A stretch of DNA of 64,000 nt from Paenirhodobacter enshiensis (lineage in GTDB: Bacteria; Pseudomonadota; Alphaproteobacteria; Rhodobacterales; Rhodobacteraceae), in NCBI RefSeq assembly GCF_000740785.1, contig NZ_JFZB01000001.1, positions 248,001-312,000 of the forward strand. Reading direction: 5' to 3'. A model generated the notes under the pieces. The model was not told where the DNA came from. It did no database searches and saw nothing but the letters and a program-made list of their open reading frames with translations. Below, one piece after another: positions 1 to 8,969 of this stretch (positions are counted from its first letter, which is position 1; every line of letters begins with the position of its first letter). Both the position numbers and the translations under genes were made by a program.

Positions 1-1114
1 CCGCGAAGGGCACCAGATCGCGCGCCATGCACACCAGCCCGGACCAGAACCACGGCACATCGACCCGCCGCCAGGCCGGGAACATGTGCCGGAAATGGCG
101 CAGCACGGCACGGCGCTGCGCGTCCTGCGCGGCATCGGTCCAGCGCACCGCACCGCGCATCCCGAACAGCATCCGCCGGTCCGGCATCAGCCGGAAATAA
201 TGCAGCAGGTTGCGCGAGTCATAGGCCATCAGATCGCTCGACCAGCCCTGTTTCGCGATCTCCTCGTCCTCAAGCGGCCGGGTCACGATCACGCTCGACT
301 GCATCGGCAGGTAGCGCGCCGCCATCCATGGCGGCAGATCGTCCGAGGAATAGCCGTTCGTCGCGATCAGCAGCCGGCGCGCCCGCACCGTCCCATGCGG
401 CAGCCGCAGCAGGTGGCGCCCGTCCTCGGTCCGACCGGTCGACAGCACCGGGCTGTCGGCATAAAGCCTGGCGCCGCAGGCCACCACCTCGCGCGCCAGC
501 CCCAGCACATATTTGCGCGGGTTCAGCGCGAAACCGAGCCCCAGATGCAGCCCGCCCCAGGCGCCGCGCAGCTTCAGCCCCTGCTCGATCATCTCGGCGC
601 GGCTGAGCACCTCGGCGGTGGTGCCATAGGTCTCGGCCAGCGCCGCCGCCTCGCGGCGCATCGCGCGAAACGCCGGCTGGCTGTGCGCGATCTGCAGCTC
701 GCCGCTTTCGGAATGGATGTCGGCATTGACCCCGAGGCCCGAGATCCGCGCCCGCACCATCTCGATCGCGGCGCGCTCCGCACGGCGGAAACAGGCGAGA
801 TCCTCTTCGCCCCAGCGGCGGCGGATCTGCCGTCCCGTCGCCTTCGCCCCGCCGATGCAGCAAAACCCGCCGTTGCGCCCCGAGGCGCCCCAGCCCGGCC
901 GGTGCGCATCGAGAACCGCGACCTCGACCCCTGCCTGCGCCAGCGTCAGCGCCGCCGACAGCCCGGTATACCCCGCGCCCACGATGGCGAAATCGACGTC
1001 GATCGTCCCGTCTGCCGATGGCCAGCGGGTGTCATCGGGCACACTGTCATACCAGTAACACCCCCCGAGAGAGGCTTCGCCATAAGCGGCAGGTTCATAG
1101 ATCCGTTGCGGCAT
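1..1114 (-). CDS. FAD-dependent amine oxidoreductase (DAO family), cut by window edge
   Basis: Flavoprotein oxidoreductase of the DAO superfamily, in the style of PuuB/OrdL enzymes that oxidise polyamine-derived or related amines in the cytoplasm. The frame from ATG at 1114 gives an N-terminal Rossmann motif GAGYTG at residues 46-51, then GASGRNGG, a flavin-proximal motif common in OrdL-like proteins. About 371 residues are present and the frame is open to base 1, so roughly the last 60 of a usual 430 are missing. It is divergent from a GntR regulator and near a class III aminotransferase, which suggests one amine-catabolism locus. The substrate is inferred from context; the fold is clear. 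Confidence 0.85.
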   Translation of the reverse strand, partial: MPQRIYEPAAYGEASLGGCYWYDSVPDDTRWPSADGTIDVDFAIVGAGYTGLSAALTLAQAGVEVAVLDAHRPGWGASGRNGGFCCIGGAKATGRQIRRRWGEEDLACFRRAERAAIEMVRARISGLGVNADIHSESGELQIAHSQPAFRAMRREAAALAETYGTTAEVLSRAEMIEQGLKLRGAWGGLHLGLGFALNPRKYVLGLAREVVACGARLYADSPVLSTGRTEDGRHLLRLPHGTVRARRLLIATNGYSSDDLPPWMAARYLPMQSSVIVTRPLEDEEIAKQGWSSDLMAYDSRNLLHYFRLMPDRRMLFGMRGAVRWTDAAQDAQRRAVLRHFRHMFPAWRRVDVPWFWSGLVCMARDLVPFA

Positions 1115-1266
1115 CTGGATACGCGATCACTGGTTGTCGTCTTCCCGCTTAGCTCAATCCGCGACGAAGCCAAAGCCCCGTTCGCCAGCTTGCGCGCCCT
1201 TCCGCCCCGCAACCGCCCCCCGCCCCCCTGCCCGGACCGGCCCCTTGCAGCCGCAGATGAGCCATG

Positions 1267-1278
1267 ATTTGATCAAAT
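1267..1278. promoter_or_regulatory. Palindromic operator-like site upstream of the GntR gene
   Basis: ATTTGATCAAAT is a perfect 12-bp palindrome in the divergent gap between the oxidoreductase (start 1114) and the GntR gene (start 1308). It recurs with one mismatch at 2018-2029, before the aminotransferase. Short AT-rich palindromes of this kind are typical GntR-family operators. Its position about 30 bp before the regulator start suggests autoregulation. The binding protein is inferred from proximity. Confidence 0.55.
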
Positions 1279-1307
1279 ACACCGAAGACCGAATGCCGGA
1301 GAGCACA

Positions 1308-2009
1308 ATGGATCCAGAAGAGCCCACCGACACGCCATCGCATCTTCCGGCGCATCTGACCATTTACGGCCAGCTGCGCGAGATGATCCTGTGCGGCGAT
1401 CTCGCGCCCGGACAGGCGGTGACGATCCAGGGGCTGACCGGGATGCTCGGCGGCAGCGCCACCCCGGTGCGCGAGGCGATCCGGCGGCTGACCTCGGAAG
1501 GCGCCTTGCTGTTTCAGGGCAACCGCCGGGTCTCGGTGCCGGTGCTGACGCTCGCCGAGGTCGAGGCTCTTACCTTCGGCCGCGTCGCGCTGGAGGCGGA
1601 GCTTGCCCGCCGCGCCGCGCTGGTGGCGACGCCCGCCCTGACACAGGAGTTGCGGGCCATCGACGCGGCCCTCGACCGGGCCATCGGGCAGGGCGATGCG
1701 CGCGGCTATCTGCGGCTCAACCACCGCTTCCACATGACGCTTTACGCCGCCGCCGACAGCGCGATCCTGTCGCAGGCGGTCAATGGCTTCTGGCTGCGCG
1801 CCGCGCCCTCGCTGCGGATCATGTGCGGCCGCCTCGGCACGCAGAACCTGCCCGACATGCACCACGAGACCATCGCCGCGCTCGACCGCCGCGACCCCGG
1901 GGCCGCCGCCGCCGCCATCGCCCGCGACATCCGCCAGGGCATGGACAACATCCGCGCCGTGCTGCTGGAGGCCCCTGACGACGCGTCGCGCGATGCTGCC
2001 GCCTCTTGA
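1308..2009 (+). CDS. GntR family transcriptional regulator (FCD subfamily)
   Basis: DNA-binding regulator of the GntR family, 233 aa. Residues of about 15-75 form the winged helix-turn-helix (YGQLREMILCGDLAPGQ ... ATPVREAIRRLTSEG). The rest is a helical FCD effector domain containing LNHRFHMTLY and MHHETIAAL, whose His residues are usual metal or ligand contacts. The ATG at 1308 is preferred because GGAGAG sits about 5 bases upstream and because earlier in-frame starts would put the palindrome 1267-1278 inside or right at the coding region. It probably controls the flanking oxidoreductase and aminotransferase through the two ATTTGATCA sites. The effector is unknown; an amine or its oxidation product is a guess. 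Confidence 0.85.
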   Translation: MDPEEPTDTPSHLPAHLTIYGQLREMILCGDLAPGQAVTIQGLTGMLGGSATPVREAIRRLTSEGALLFQGNRRVSVPVLTLAEVEALTFGRVALEAELARRAALVATPALTQELRAIDAALDRAIGQGDARGYLRLNHRFHMTLYAAADSAILSQAVNGFWLRAAPSLRIMCGRLGTQNLPDMHHETIAALDRRDPGAAAAAIARDIRQGMDNIRAVLLEAPDDASRDAAAS

Positions 2010-2017
2010 CCGGAATA

Positions 2018-2029
2018 ATTTGATCATAT
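2018..2029. promoter_or_regulatory. Second GntR operator-like site before the aminotransferase
   Basis: ATTTGATCATAT matches the palindrome at 1267-1278 in 11 of 12 positions. It lies in an AT-rich stretch just after the GntR stop codon and about 90 bp before the aminotransferase start. The pair supports a local regulon of oxidoreductase, regulator and aminotransferase. Confidence 0.5.
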
Positions 2030-2119
2030 TAGCTGGAGGAAAGCAGCCGCGGCTTTCGCGGCGCTGACCGAGGGCCGGACTCGCGGCCCGGACCGCAGGC
2101 CCAACCGAAGGACTTCACC

Positions 2120-3520
2120 ATGCTGGAGAATCACCGTCCCACCTCCGAGATGCAGGCGCTCGATGCCGCCCATCACATGCACCCGTTCACCGACGGCGAT
2201 GCGCTCAACGCCAAGGGGGCGCGGATCATCACCTCGGCCAAGGGCGTGTTCGTCACCGACAGCGAGGGCGAGCAGATCCTCGACGGCATGGCCGGGCTGT
2301 GGTGCGTCAATATCGGTTACGGCCGCGAGGAGATCGCCGAGGCCGCCGCGCGCCAGATCCGCCAGCTGAGCTATTACAACACCTTCTTCCAGACCAGCCA
2401 TCCGCCGGCGCTGGAACTGGCAGCGAAGCTCGCCGAGCTCGCTCCGGGCGATCTGAATCATGTGTTCTTCAACGGCTCGGGGTCGGATTCGAACGACACC
2501 AACATGCGCATGGCGCGCCATTACTGGCAGCTCAAGGGCAAGCCGGAGAAGCAGATCATCCTGTCGCGCTGGAACGCCTATCACGGCTCGACGATGGGGT
2601 CGGGCAGCCTGAGCGGCATGAAAGCGATGCACAAGCAGGGCGGCCTGCCGATCCCCGGCATCGACTGGATCAACCAGCCCGACTGGTGGTCCGAGGGCGG
2701 CGAGATGAGCCCCGAGGAGTTCGGCCTCGCCCGGGCGCGCGAGCTCGAGGCGAAGATCCTCGACCTCGGCGAGGACAAGGTCGCCGCCTTCATCGCCGAG
2801 CCGATCCAGGGCGCGGGCGGCGTGATCGTTCCGCCCGAGACCTATTGGCCCGAGATCCAGCGCATCGTCGACAAATACGGCATCTTGCTGATCGCCGACG
2901 AGGTGATCTGCGGCTTCGGACGCACCGGCAACTGGTTCGGCACCCAGACCTTCGGTCTGCGCCCCGACATCATGACCATCGCCAAGGGGCTGTCCTCGGG
3001 CTATGTGCCGATCGGGGGCTCTCTGGTGTCGGACAAGGTGGCGAAGGTCATCAACGCGGGCGGCGAGTTCGCGCATGGCTACACCTATTCGGCCCATCCC
3101 GTCGCCGCGGCCATCGCGCTGGAAAACCTGCGGATCATGCAAGACGAGAAGATCGTCGAGAAGATGGCCGCCGATACCGCGCCCTATCTGAAGACGAAAT
3201 GGGAGGCGCTGACCGCCCATCCGATGGTGGGCGAGGCGAAGATCGTCGGCATGATGGCCTCGATCGCGCTGACGCCGGACAAGGCCGCCCGCGCGAAATT
3301 CGCGTCGAAGGAAGGCACCGTCGGCCTGATCTGCCGCGAGCGCTGCTTCGCCAACAACCTGGTGATGCGCCATGTCGGCGACCGCATGGTGATCGCGCCG
3401 CCCCTGGTCATCAGCCGGGCCGAGATCGACATGCTGATCGAGCGCGCGATCCGCTCGCTCGACGAGGGGATGGAGATCGCGAAGGCCCGCGGCCTTTGGA
3501 AAGCGGCCCCCGCGGCATAA
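2120..3520 (+). CDS. Class III PLP-dependent aminotransferase (putrescine/beta-alanine:pyruvate type)
   Basis: Omega-aminotransferase of fold type I, class III, 466 aa, which moves an amino group from a diamine or omega-amino acid to pyruvate or a related keto acid. Visible hallmarks are DGMAGLWCVNIGYG near the N terminus, NGSGSDSNDTNMRMAR, the cofactor aspartate in ADEVICGFGRTG, and the Schiff-base lysine K289 in IAKGLSSGYVPIGG. This pattern and length fit the SpuC / beta-alanine-pyruvate group. GAAGGA precedes the ATG by about 8 bases. With the upstream flavin oxidoreductase it could form a polyamine or amine catabolic route. The exact substrate cannot be read from the sequence. Confidence 0.9.
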   Translation: MLENHRPTSEMQALDAAHHMHPFTDGDALNAKGARIITSAKGVFVTDSEGEQILDGMAGLWCVNIGYGREEIAEAAARQIRQLSYYNTFFQTSHPPALELAAKLAELAPGDLNHVFFNGSGSDSNDTNMRMARHYWQLKGKPEKQIILSRWNAYHGSTMGSGSLSGMKAMHKQGGLPIPGIDWINQPDWWSEGGEMSPEEFGLARARELEAKILDLGEDKVAAFIAEPIQGAGGVIVPPETYWPEIQRIVDKYGILLIADEVICGFGRTGNWFGTQTFGLRPDIMTIAKGLSSGYVPIGGSLVSDKVAKVINAGGEFAHGYTYSAHPVAAAIALENLRIMQDEKIVEKMAADTAPYLKTKWEALTAHPMVGEAKIVGMMASIALTPDKAARAKFASKEGTVGLICRERCFANNLVMRHVGDRMVIAPPLVISRAEIDMLIERAIRSLDEGMEIAKARGLWKAAPAA

Positions 3521-3564
3521 GACGGGCCGGGGCGACTCGCCTCACGGCCTTATGCAAAGACGTG

Positions 3565-3598
3565 AAACGGGCTGCCGGTCGCTCCGGCGGCCCGTTTT
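3565..3598 (+). terminator. Rho-independent terminator of the aminotransferase gene
   Basis: Inverted repeat ACGGGC-TGCCGG / CCGGCGG-CCCGT with a short loop, followed by TTTT, about 45 bases after the aminotransferase stop. Confidence 0.75.
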
Positions 3599-3639
3599 CA
3601 TGGATGGAACGCATTCGTTGCCATGAATTTAATCACATG

Positions 3640-3700
3640 CGACAAATTGTCGTCTGGAAACCAGCAATCCAGTTGAAATCGCGCCGGGCAACGTTATGTT
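3640..3700 (+). promoter_or_regulatory. Candidate promoter with an upstream palindrome
   Basis: CGACAAATTGTCG at 3640-3652 is a perfect palindrome around a central A. It is followed by TTGAAA at 3673-3678 and TATGTT at 3695-3700 with a 16-bp spacer, a good sigma-70-like match. The pair lies 76-136 bp before the small exported-protein gene at 3776. The rest of the gap 3521-3775 holds only the terminator. Confidence 0.45.
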
Positions 3701-3775
3701 GCACCACGATAGCGGTAACGGAAAAAACTTCGATCCCGTCGCCGCTATCGAATTTCAGGAAATCGGAGATCCCAC

Positions 3776-3940
3776 ATGCGTGTGAAAGAAGCCGTGCTGA
3801 CGTTCGTCGCGATGGGTGGTTTCGCCGTGCCGGTTGCGTTCCAGACCTCGGCGGCCTCCGGGGCCACCGCCGCCTCCGACGATCGTACCGCCGCCGCGGC
3901 GCCGCTGACCGTCAAGCCCGAAGCGAAGAAAGAGGCCTGA
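3776..3940 (+). CDS. Small exported protein of unknown function (54 aa)
   Basis: Unrecognised 54-aa protein. It starts MRVKEAVLTFVAMGGFAV and continues with an Ala/Ser-rich stretch, which looks like an N-terminal signal sequence with possible cleavage after the SAASGA area. The short mature part ends in a basic/acidic tail (KPEAKKEA). It has its own candidate promoter and a CGGAG ribosome-binding site a few bases upstream. It stands alone between a terminator and the TrmO-like gene. No function is proposed. Confidence 0.5.
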   Translation: MRVKEAVLTFVAMGGFAVPVAFQTSAASGATAASDDRTAAAAPLTVKPEAKKEA

Positions 3941-4010
3941 GCCGCCCCGCCCTGTCTGCCCCCGGCCCGTCCGGATGCGCAACGGGGCCCTCCCCGGCAC
4001 AGGAAAGACA

Positions 4011-4463
4011 ATGACAGACGAATTGAGGCCGGGCGAAATCACCGTCGATCTGCCCGGCCTTTTCGATGCCGGCCTGTGGTTCATCGGACGCATCCACACC
4101 CCCTGGACAGAGCGCAAGGACTGCCCTCGCCGCGGCGATGCCGAGGCCGGTCCGCTGTGCGAGATCGAGCTGGATCCGCGCTGGCTGCCGGCGCTCGACG
4201 GTGTGGCGGAGAAGCCGCGGATGCAGGTTCTTTACTGGATGGACCGGGCGCGCCGCGATGTGGTGCACCAGACCCGGCATGGCCATGAAGAGCCCACCGG
4301 CACTTTCGCGCTGCGCTCTCCGGTGCGACCCAATCCCATCGCTTCCTCGGTGGTGCGGCTGATATCGGTCAGCGGCAACCGGCTTCAGGTGCGCGGTCTC
4401 GATTGCCTCGACGGCACGCCGCTGATCGACCTGAAGCCCGACATCGACGTCCCGGCCCGGTGA
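4011..4463 (+). CDS. TrmO/TsaA-like SAM-dependent methyltransferase
   Basis: Single-domain TsaA-like (UPF0066) protein, 150 aa. In E. coli the family member TrmO methylates N6-threonylcarbamoyladenosine at position 37 of tRNAs using S-adenosylmethionine. Family hallmarks seen are FIGRIHTPW near residue 28, FALRSPVRPNPIASSVVRL near residue 100, and LIDLKPDID at the end. It lacks the C-terminal extension of the 235-aa E. coli enzyme, as many homologues do. The start at 4011 is chosen because AGGAAAG lies about 5 bases upstream; the longer frame from 3975 has no such site. Confidence 0.8.
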   Translation: MTDELRPGEITVDLPGLFDAGLWFIGRIHTPWTERKDCPRRGDAEAGPLCEIELDPRWLPALDGVAEKPRMQVLYWMDRARRDVVHQTRHGHEEPTGTFALRSPVRPNPIASSVVRLISVSGNRLQVRGLDCLDGTPLIDLKPDIDVPAR

Positions 4464-4467
4464 ACCG

Positions 4468-5760
4468 TTAGCTCACCGCCCGCACCGCCTTGCCGCCGAT
4501 CCAGACGCCGGCGATGGCGCGGTCGTCGCCCATCATGATCGTCGGAAACAGCGCCTGCCAGAAATTCCCGGCCTGCGCCGCACGCTGCGCGATGGCGGGG
4601 GTCGAGTGCAGATCGACGGCGATCAGATCGGCCTCCATCCCCACCGCGATATTGCCGACCGCATGGCCGATGCCAAGCGCGCGCGCCGCCCCTTGCGTCG
4701 CAAGCCACCACAGCTGCGCCGGATGCAGCGGATAGCGGCGCAACTGGCCGACCTCATAGGCCGCGGCCATCGTGCGCAGCATCGAGAAGGACGAGCCCCC
4801 TCCGGTATCCGTCGCGAGCCCCACCCGCAGCCCCGCCACCGTCAGCCCGCGCATATCGAACAGCCCCGAGCCGATGAAGGTGTTCGAGGTCGGGCAATGC
4901 GCAAGCGCCGCCCCCACCTCGCGCAGCCGGGCGATCTCGCGCGGTTCGAGGTGGATCGCATGGCCGTAGATGCCGTTTTTCCCCAGCAATCCAAAGGTTT
5001 CGTAAGTGTCGAGGTAATCGCGCGCCTCGGGGAACAGCTCGCGCACCCAGGCGATCTCGTCGACCTGTTCGCTCAGATGGGTCTGCATCGGGCAATCGGG
5101 ATACTCGGCCCAGAGCGAACCGAGCGCCGACAGCTGATCGGGCGTCGAAGTGGGCGAGAACCGCGGTGTGATGACATAGGACAGCCGCCCCTTGCCATGC
5201 CATTTCTGCAACAGCGCCTTCGACTGGTCATAAGCCGCCTGAGCGGTATCGCGCAGCCCCTCGGGGGCGTTGCGGTCCATGCAGGTCTTGCCCGCCATCG
5301 CCCGCATCCCGCGCGCCTCGGCCTCGGCGAAAAAGGCGTCGACGCTTTCTGGATGGATCGTCGCATAGCTGCACATCGAGGTGGTGCCGTGATCGAGCGC
5401 CAGATCCAGATACAGCGCCGCGACATCGGCGGCGTGGCGCGGATCGGCAAAGCGCATCTCGGCCGGGAAGGTGTAGCTGTTCAGCCAGTCGATCAGCCGC
5501 TTGCCCCAGCTCGCGATGATCTGGGTCTGCGGGTAATGCACATGGGCGTCGACGAAGCCGGCCGAGATCAGCCGCCCGCCAAGGTCGGTCACCGCCGCCT
5601 GCGGCCAGTCGCGGCGCAGCGCATCCGCCTCGCCCACCGCGGCGATGCGGCCATCCTCGATCACCACGGCGCCGCGGCTGCTGTGGCGTGCCACATCGGG
5701 GCCTTCGGTCATCGGGTCGCCCTCGAAACGCAAGAGCTGTCCGATCAGCAGTTCCGCCAT
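4468..5760 (-). CDS. guaD: Guanine deaminase
   Basis: Zinc amidohydrolase converting guanine to xanthine in purine salvage or catabolism, 430 aa. The metal ligands are visible as DAHVHYPQT near residue 80, QTHLSEQ, GHAIHLE and ATDTGGGSSFSML; CPTSNTFIGSGLF is characteristic of the guanine deaminase subgroup. GGAGG lies about 5 bases before the ATG at 5760, so that start is used rather than the longer frame from 5862. It is transcribed towards the TrmO-like gene; the two stop codons are only a few bases apart and I see no clear terminator between them. Confidence 0.93.
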   Translation of the reverse strand: MAELLIGQLLRFEGDPMTEGPDVARHSSRGAVVIEDGRIAAVGEADALRRDWPQAAVTDLGGRLISAGFVDAHVHYPQTQIIASWGKRLIDWLNSYTFPAEMRFADPRHAADVAALYLDLALDHGTTSMCSYATIHPESVDAFFAEAEARGMRAMAGKTCMDRNAPEGLRDTAQAAYDQSKALLQKWHGKGRLSYVITPRFSPTSTPDQLSALGSLWAEYPDCPMQTHLSEQVDEIAWVRELFPEARDYLDTYETFGLLGKNGIYGHAIHLEPREIARLREVGAALAHCPTSNTFIGSGLFDMRGLTVAGLRVGLATDTGGGSSFSMLRTMAAAYEVGQLRRYPLHPAQLWWLATQGAARALGIGHAVGNIAVGMEADLIAVDLHSTPAIAQRAAQAGNFWQALFPTIMMGDDRAIAGVWIGGKAVRAVS

Positions 5761-5903
5761 GCCATCCTCCTGTCTGTCATGCCCTAGTCTAGAAACACCG
5801 GCCTCCGAGGTAAACGCCCCCCGTGCCCCACATCTGCGCCCCCTGTCGCTGCCGTCCGGCATCGGCTAGGGTGCGGCCAAACACGAACCAAGCAGGGGGC
5901 GGC

Positions 5904-7301
5904 ATGGCAGAAGATCGGATGGCAGCGCAGGCGACGGAAACCGAGCACGAGGATGAGGACTACACCCTCGATCCGGAGCTGGTGGATCATGTCGTCGCCG
6001 CGGCCGAATCCGGCGATGCCGCCGCGCTGCGCGGGCTTCTCGAACCGCTGCACGCCGCCGATATCGCCGACCTTCTCGAACAGGTCGGTGCAGCGCAGCG
6101 CCAGGAGATCCTGCATCTTTGGGGCGACGAGATCGACGGCGAGGTGCTGTCGGAACTCGACGAATCGATCCGTGAGGAAGTCATCTCGGCCCTGCCGCGC
6201 GACGTTCTGGCGGGCGCGGTGCGCGAACTCGATTCCGACGATGTGGTCGACCTGATCGAGGATCTCGAGGAGCCGCAGCAAGAGGCGATCCTCGGCGCCC
6301 TCGATGTCAGCGACCGGGCCGCGGTCGAGCAGTCTCTGACCTGGCCGGAATATTCCGCCGGCCGTCTGATGCAGCGCGAGGTCGTCACCGCGCCCGAGCA
6401 CTGGACCGTCGGCGATGCGGTCGATTTCCTCGGCCGCGATCATGAACTCCCCGATCAGTTCTATCACGTCATCCTGGTCGATGCCGCGCATCACCCGGTG
6501 GGCTATGTCACACTCGGCAAACTGTTGTCGTCGCGCCGCGCGACCCCGCTCATGCAGATCACCGAGGACAGCTTCCGCACCATCTCGGCCCGGCAGGAAG
6601 AAGGCGATGTCGCCTATGCCTTCAACCAGTATCACCTGATCTCGGCCCCGGTGGTCGACGACTCCGGCCGGCTGGTCGGCGTCATCACCATCGACGATGC
6701 GATGGCCGTTCTCGACGAGGAACACGAGGAGGACATGCTCCGCCTCGCCGGCGTGAACGACGAGAGCCACGTCTCGGACGGGCCGCTGACCACGGCGAAG
6801 CAGCGCCTGCCCTGGCTGGTGATCAACCTGTGCACCGCGTCGCTCTCGGCCATCGTGATCTCGCAGTTCGAGAATACCATCGCGCGGCTGGTGGCACTGG
6901 CCTCGCTGATGCCGATCGTCGCCTCGACGGGGGGCATCGCGGGCACGCAATCGCTTGCGGTGGCGGTGCGCGCTCTTGCCGCGCGCGATCTGAACAGCTC
7001 AAACGCGAAACGCGTGGTGCGCCGCGAGCTGCTGGCCGGGATGCTGAACGGGATCAGCCTCGCGATCATCCTCGGCTCGGCGGGGGCGCTGCTGTTTCAC
7101 GACTTCCGGCTCGGGCTGGTGCTGGGCATGGCGATGATCGCCAACCAGATTGTCGCGGCCCTCGGCGGCGTGCTGGTGCCGCTCACGCTCGACCGGATGG
7201 GGCTCGATCCGGCGCTGGCCTCCGGCACCTTCGTGACCACGCTGACCGATGTGATGGGGTTCTTCGCCTTCCTCGGCCTCGCGACGGTGATCCTGCTATG
7301 A
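5904..7301 (+). CDS. mgtE: Magnesium transporter MgtE
   Basis: Inner-membrane Mg2+ channel, 465 aa. From the N terminus it shows an acidic leader, the superhelical MgtE_N domain (about residues 25-130: [17 protein letters not shown]), a CBS pair that senses Mg2+ (about 135-260: [31 protein letters not shown]) and a five-helix transmembrane domain with [18 protein letters not shown], the pore signature. AGGGGGCGG just before the ATG at 5904 fixes the start. It overlaps the next gene by 4 bases. Confidence 0.95.
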   Translation: MAEDRMAAQATETEHEDEDYTLDPELVDHVVAAAESGDAAALRGLLEPLHAADIADLLEQVGAAQRQEILHLWGDEIDGEVLSELDESIREEVISALPRDVLAGAVRELDSDDVVDLIEDLEEPQQEAILGALDVSDRAAVEQSLTWPEYSAGRLMQREVVTAPEHWTVGDAVDFLGRDHELPDQFYHVILVDAAHHPVGYVTLGKLLSSRRATPLMQITEDSFRTISARQEEGDVAYAFNQYHLISAPVVDDSGRLVGVITIDDAMAVLDEEHEEDMLRLAGVNDESHVSDGPLTTAKQRLPWLVINLCTASLSAIVISQFENTIARLVALASLMPIVASTGGIAGTQSLAVAVRALAARDLNSSNAKRVVRRELLAGMLNGISLAIILGSAGALLFHDFRLGLVLGMAMIANQIVAALGGVLVPLTLDRMGLDPALASGTFVTTLTDVMGFFAFLGLATVILL

Positions 7302-7858
7302 GCGAGGACGTGAAGGCCCTGACCCGCAAGGCCGCCTTCACCGCGCGCAAGCTCGCCCATGCCCGCAGCCAGTCGGGCGCGCATTCCGCCGCGACCGAGC
7401 GTCTGCTCGCCGCCCTTCTGCCCCATGCCGGTCGGCCGCTTGCCGGTTACATGCCGATCCGCACCGAGATCGACCCCCGCCCGGCAATGGCCCGCCATCC
7501 GGGGCCCGTCGGTGTGCCGGTGATTGTGGCAGAGGCACACCCCCTCGTCTTCCGGCTGTGGAGCCCGGATTGCCCGATGATCCCCGGTGCGTTCGGCGCC
7601 CCGATCCCCGAGACCGGCCGCCCGATGACACCGCAGGTTCTGATCGTGCCGATGCTGGCCTTCGACCGGCGCGGCTTCCGGCTCGGCTATGGCGGCGGGT
7701 TCTACGACCGCACGCTCGAGCGGCTGCGCGCCCGCGGCCCGGTCACGGCGATCGGCTTCGCCTTCGCGGATCAGGAAATCGGCACCGTGCCGACCGAAAC
7801 GACAGATCAGCCCCTCGACCTGATCGTGACCGAGCGCGAGACCATCCGCCCCGCCTGA
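7298..7858 (+). CDS. 5-formyltetrahydrofolate cyclo-ligase
   Basis: Converts 5-formyl-THF to 5,10-methenyl-THF using ATP, 186 aa, a usual length for the family. The signature [13 protein letters not shown] is present near residue 130, with [10 protein letters not shown] and the substrate loop further upstream. The ATG overlaps the mgtE stop codon (ATGA), so the two genes are translationally coupled, although no metabolic link is obvious. It ends just before a perfect inverted repeat. Confidence 0.9.
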   Translation: MSEDVKALTRKAAFTARKLAHARSQSGAHSAATERLLAALLPHAGRPLAGYMPIRTEIDPRPAMARHPGPVGVPVIVAEAHPLVFRLWSPDCPMIPGAFGAPIPETGRPMTPQVLIVPMLAFDRRGFRLGYGGGFYDRTLERLRARGPVTAIGFAFADQEIGTVPTETTDQPLDLIVTERETIRPA

Positions 7859-7871
7859 AGGGACCGTTCTC

Positions 7872-8010
7872 CTTTCGATTCGCCGCAAATATCCCGGGGG
7901 TGAGGGCCGAAGGCCCGAGGGGGCAGCGCCCCCTGACCCCGGTCGCAGGGGGCGCTGCCCCCTCCCGGCTTCGCCGGTTCACCCCCGGGATATTTGCGGC
8001 GAATCGAAAG
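7872..8010. repeat. REP-like element, two units in perfect inverted orientation
   Basis: The 32 bases 7872-7903 (starting CTTTCGATTCGCC) are the exact reverse complement of 7979-8010. Inside lie smaller GC-rich stems (GGGCCGAAGGCCC and GGGGGCAGCGCCCCC). This is a nested hairpin between two convergent genes, where it could act as a two-way terminator. Related single or paired units occur at 34091, 45700, 45774, 48180 and 58731. Confidence 0.85.
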
Positions 8011-8018
8011 CCGGAAGA

Positions 8019-8969
8019 TCAGGGCATCCGGATCGCCTGGGAATAGCCGATACCACGTGCCATGCGCCCGGCAATCATTCCGGGGTCGATGCGGCTGCCC
8101 GCGCCGCCGAGAACGCCCAGTTTCGCCAGATATCCCGGCAGATAGCCCGACAACACCAGCCCCGCCCCGAGCGGCAGGTCCGGACGCAGCCCATGCGCGA
8201 GACGCCAGACCACGGTGGTGCAATTCGCCGTGACGGTATTGTAGAATTCAGGCGCCGTCTGAAGCCTTTGGGCAAGGCCCACATAAGCCAGAAACAGTGC
8301 CCGCCGCTCATCGGCATCGAGCGCGACCGGATACCGGGTGACGGTCTCGTGCCGGATCTGGCTGCGCAACGCGACGATATCGTCTTCGGTCGCGCCGATC
8401 AGGACAAGCTCGAACTGGCGGAAGAACCCGCCGAGTTCGTTGAACGCCTCGCCGTTCTCGCGCCGGATCTCGGCCGAGAACACCACATGATCGCCATTCG
8501 AGAAACCGAAGCTGACCAGCAGATGCGCGATTGCGGGAGAGGACCAGACCGAGGTGAACATCTCGACGCTGTCGAGCGTCGCCAGATCGTAGCTGCGCAC
8601 GATCCAGTGCGGCGTGGCGGTGTCGGGCGTCGTCCAGTGAAAATCGCGGATATCCGAAAGTGTCACGATATCGCCCGTCTGCGTGGCCCGGACGCCGCGA
8701 CTGACGTCGATGGCCCAGCCCCGATCCTGTCGCGGCACGATGCTCTGATACCACAGCCCGACCAGGCACCCCGCAACGGCCAGTCCGATCCAGCCACGAA
8801 GCGCCCTCTCCCGGCCGAGCCGCCACAGCCCGAGGGCCAGCACCACAAGCCCGACCCCGGCCCCGATCCGCAGCGCCCCGGCAAGCTGCACCCAGCACGC
8901 AAGGCCGGTCCAGACCGCCCCGAGCCCGAGCACGGCACCGAAGGCAATCCGCGCGGGCCGCGGCCTCAT
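8019..8969 (-). CDS. DUF4105 membrane protein
   Basis: 316-aa inner-membrane protein. Three hydrophobic segments lie in the first 95 residues (AFGAVLGLGAVWTGLACWV, IGAGVGLVVLALGLW, GWIGLAVAGCLVGLWY), followed by a periplasmic domain containing DFHWTTPDTATPHWIVRSYD, EIRRENGEAF, YNTVTANCTT and YLPGYLAKLG, typical of the DUF4105 family. TANCTT holds the conserved Asn-Cys-Thr; a cysteine-peptidase-like role has been suggested for such folds, but nothing here proves it. The start overlaps the stop of the upstream aminotransferase (ATGA), so the two are co-translated. Confidence 0.8.
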   Translation of the reverse strand: MRPRPARIAFGAVLGLGAVWTGLACWVQLAGALRIGAGVGLVVLALGLWRLGRERALRGWIGLAVAGCLVGLWYQSIVPRQDRGWAIDVSRGVRATQTGDIVTLSDIRDFHWTTPDTATPHWIVRSYDLATLDSVEMFTSVWSSPAIAHLLVSFGFSNGDHVVFSAEIRRENGEAFNELGGFFRQFELVLIGATEDDIVALRSQIRHETVTRYPVALDADERRALFLAYVGLAQRLQTAPEFYNTVTANCTTVVWRLAHGLRPDLPLGAGLVLSGYLPGYLAKLGVLGGAGSRIDPGMIAGRMARGIGYSQAIRMP

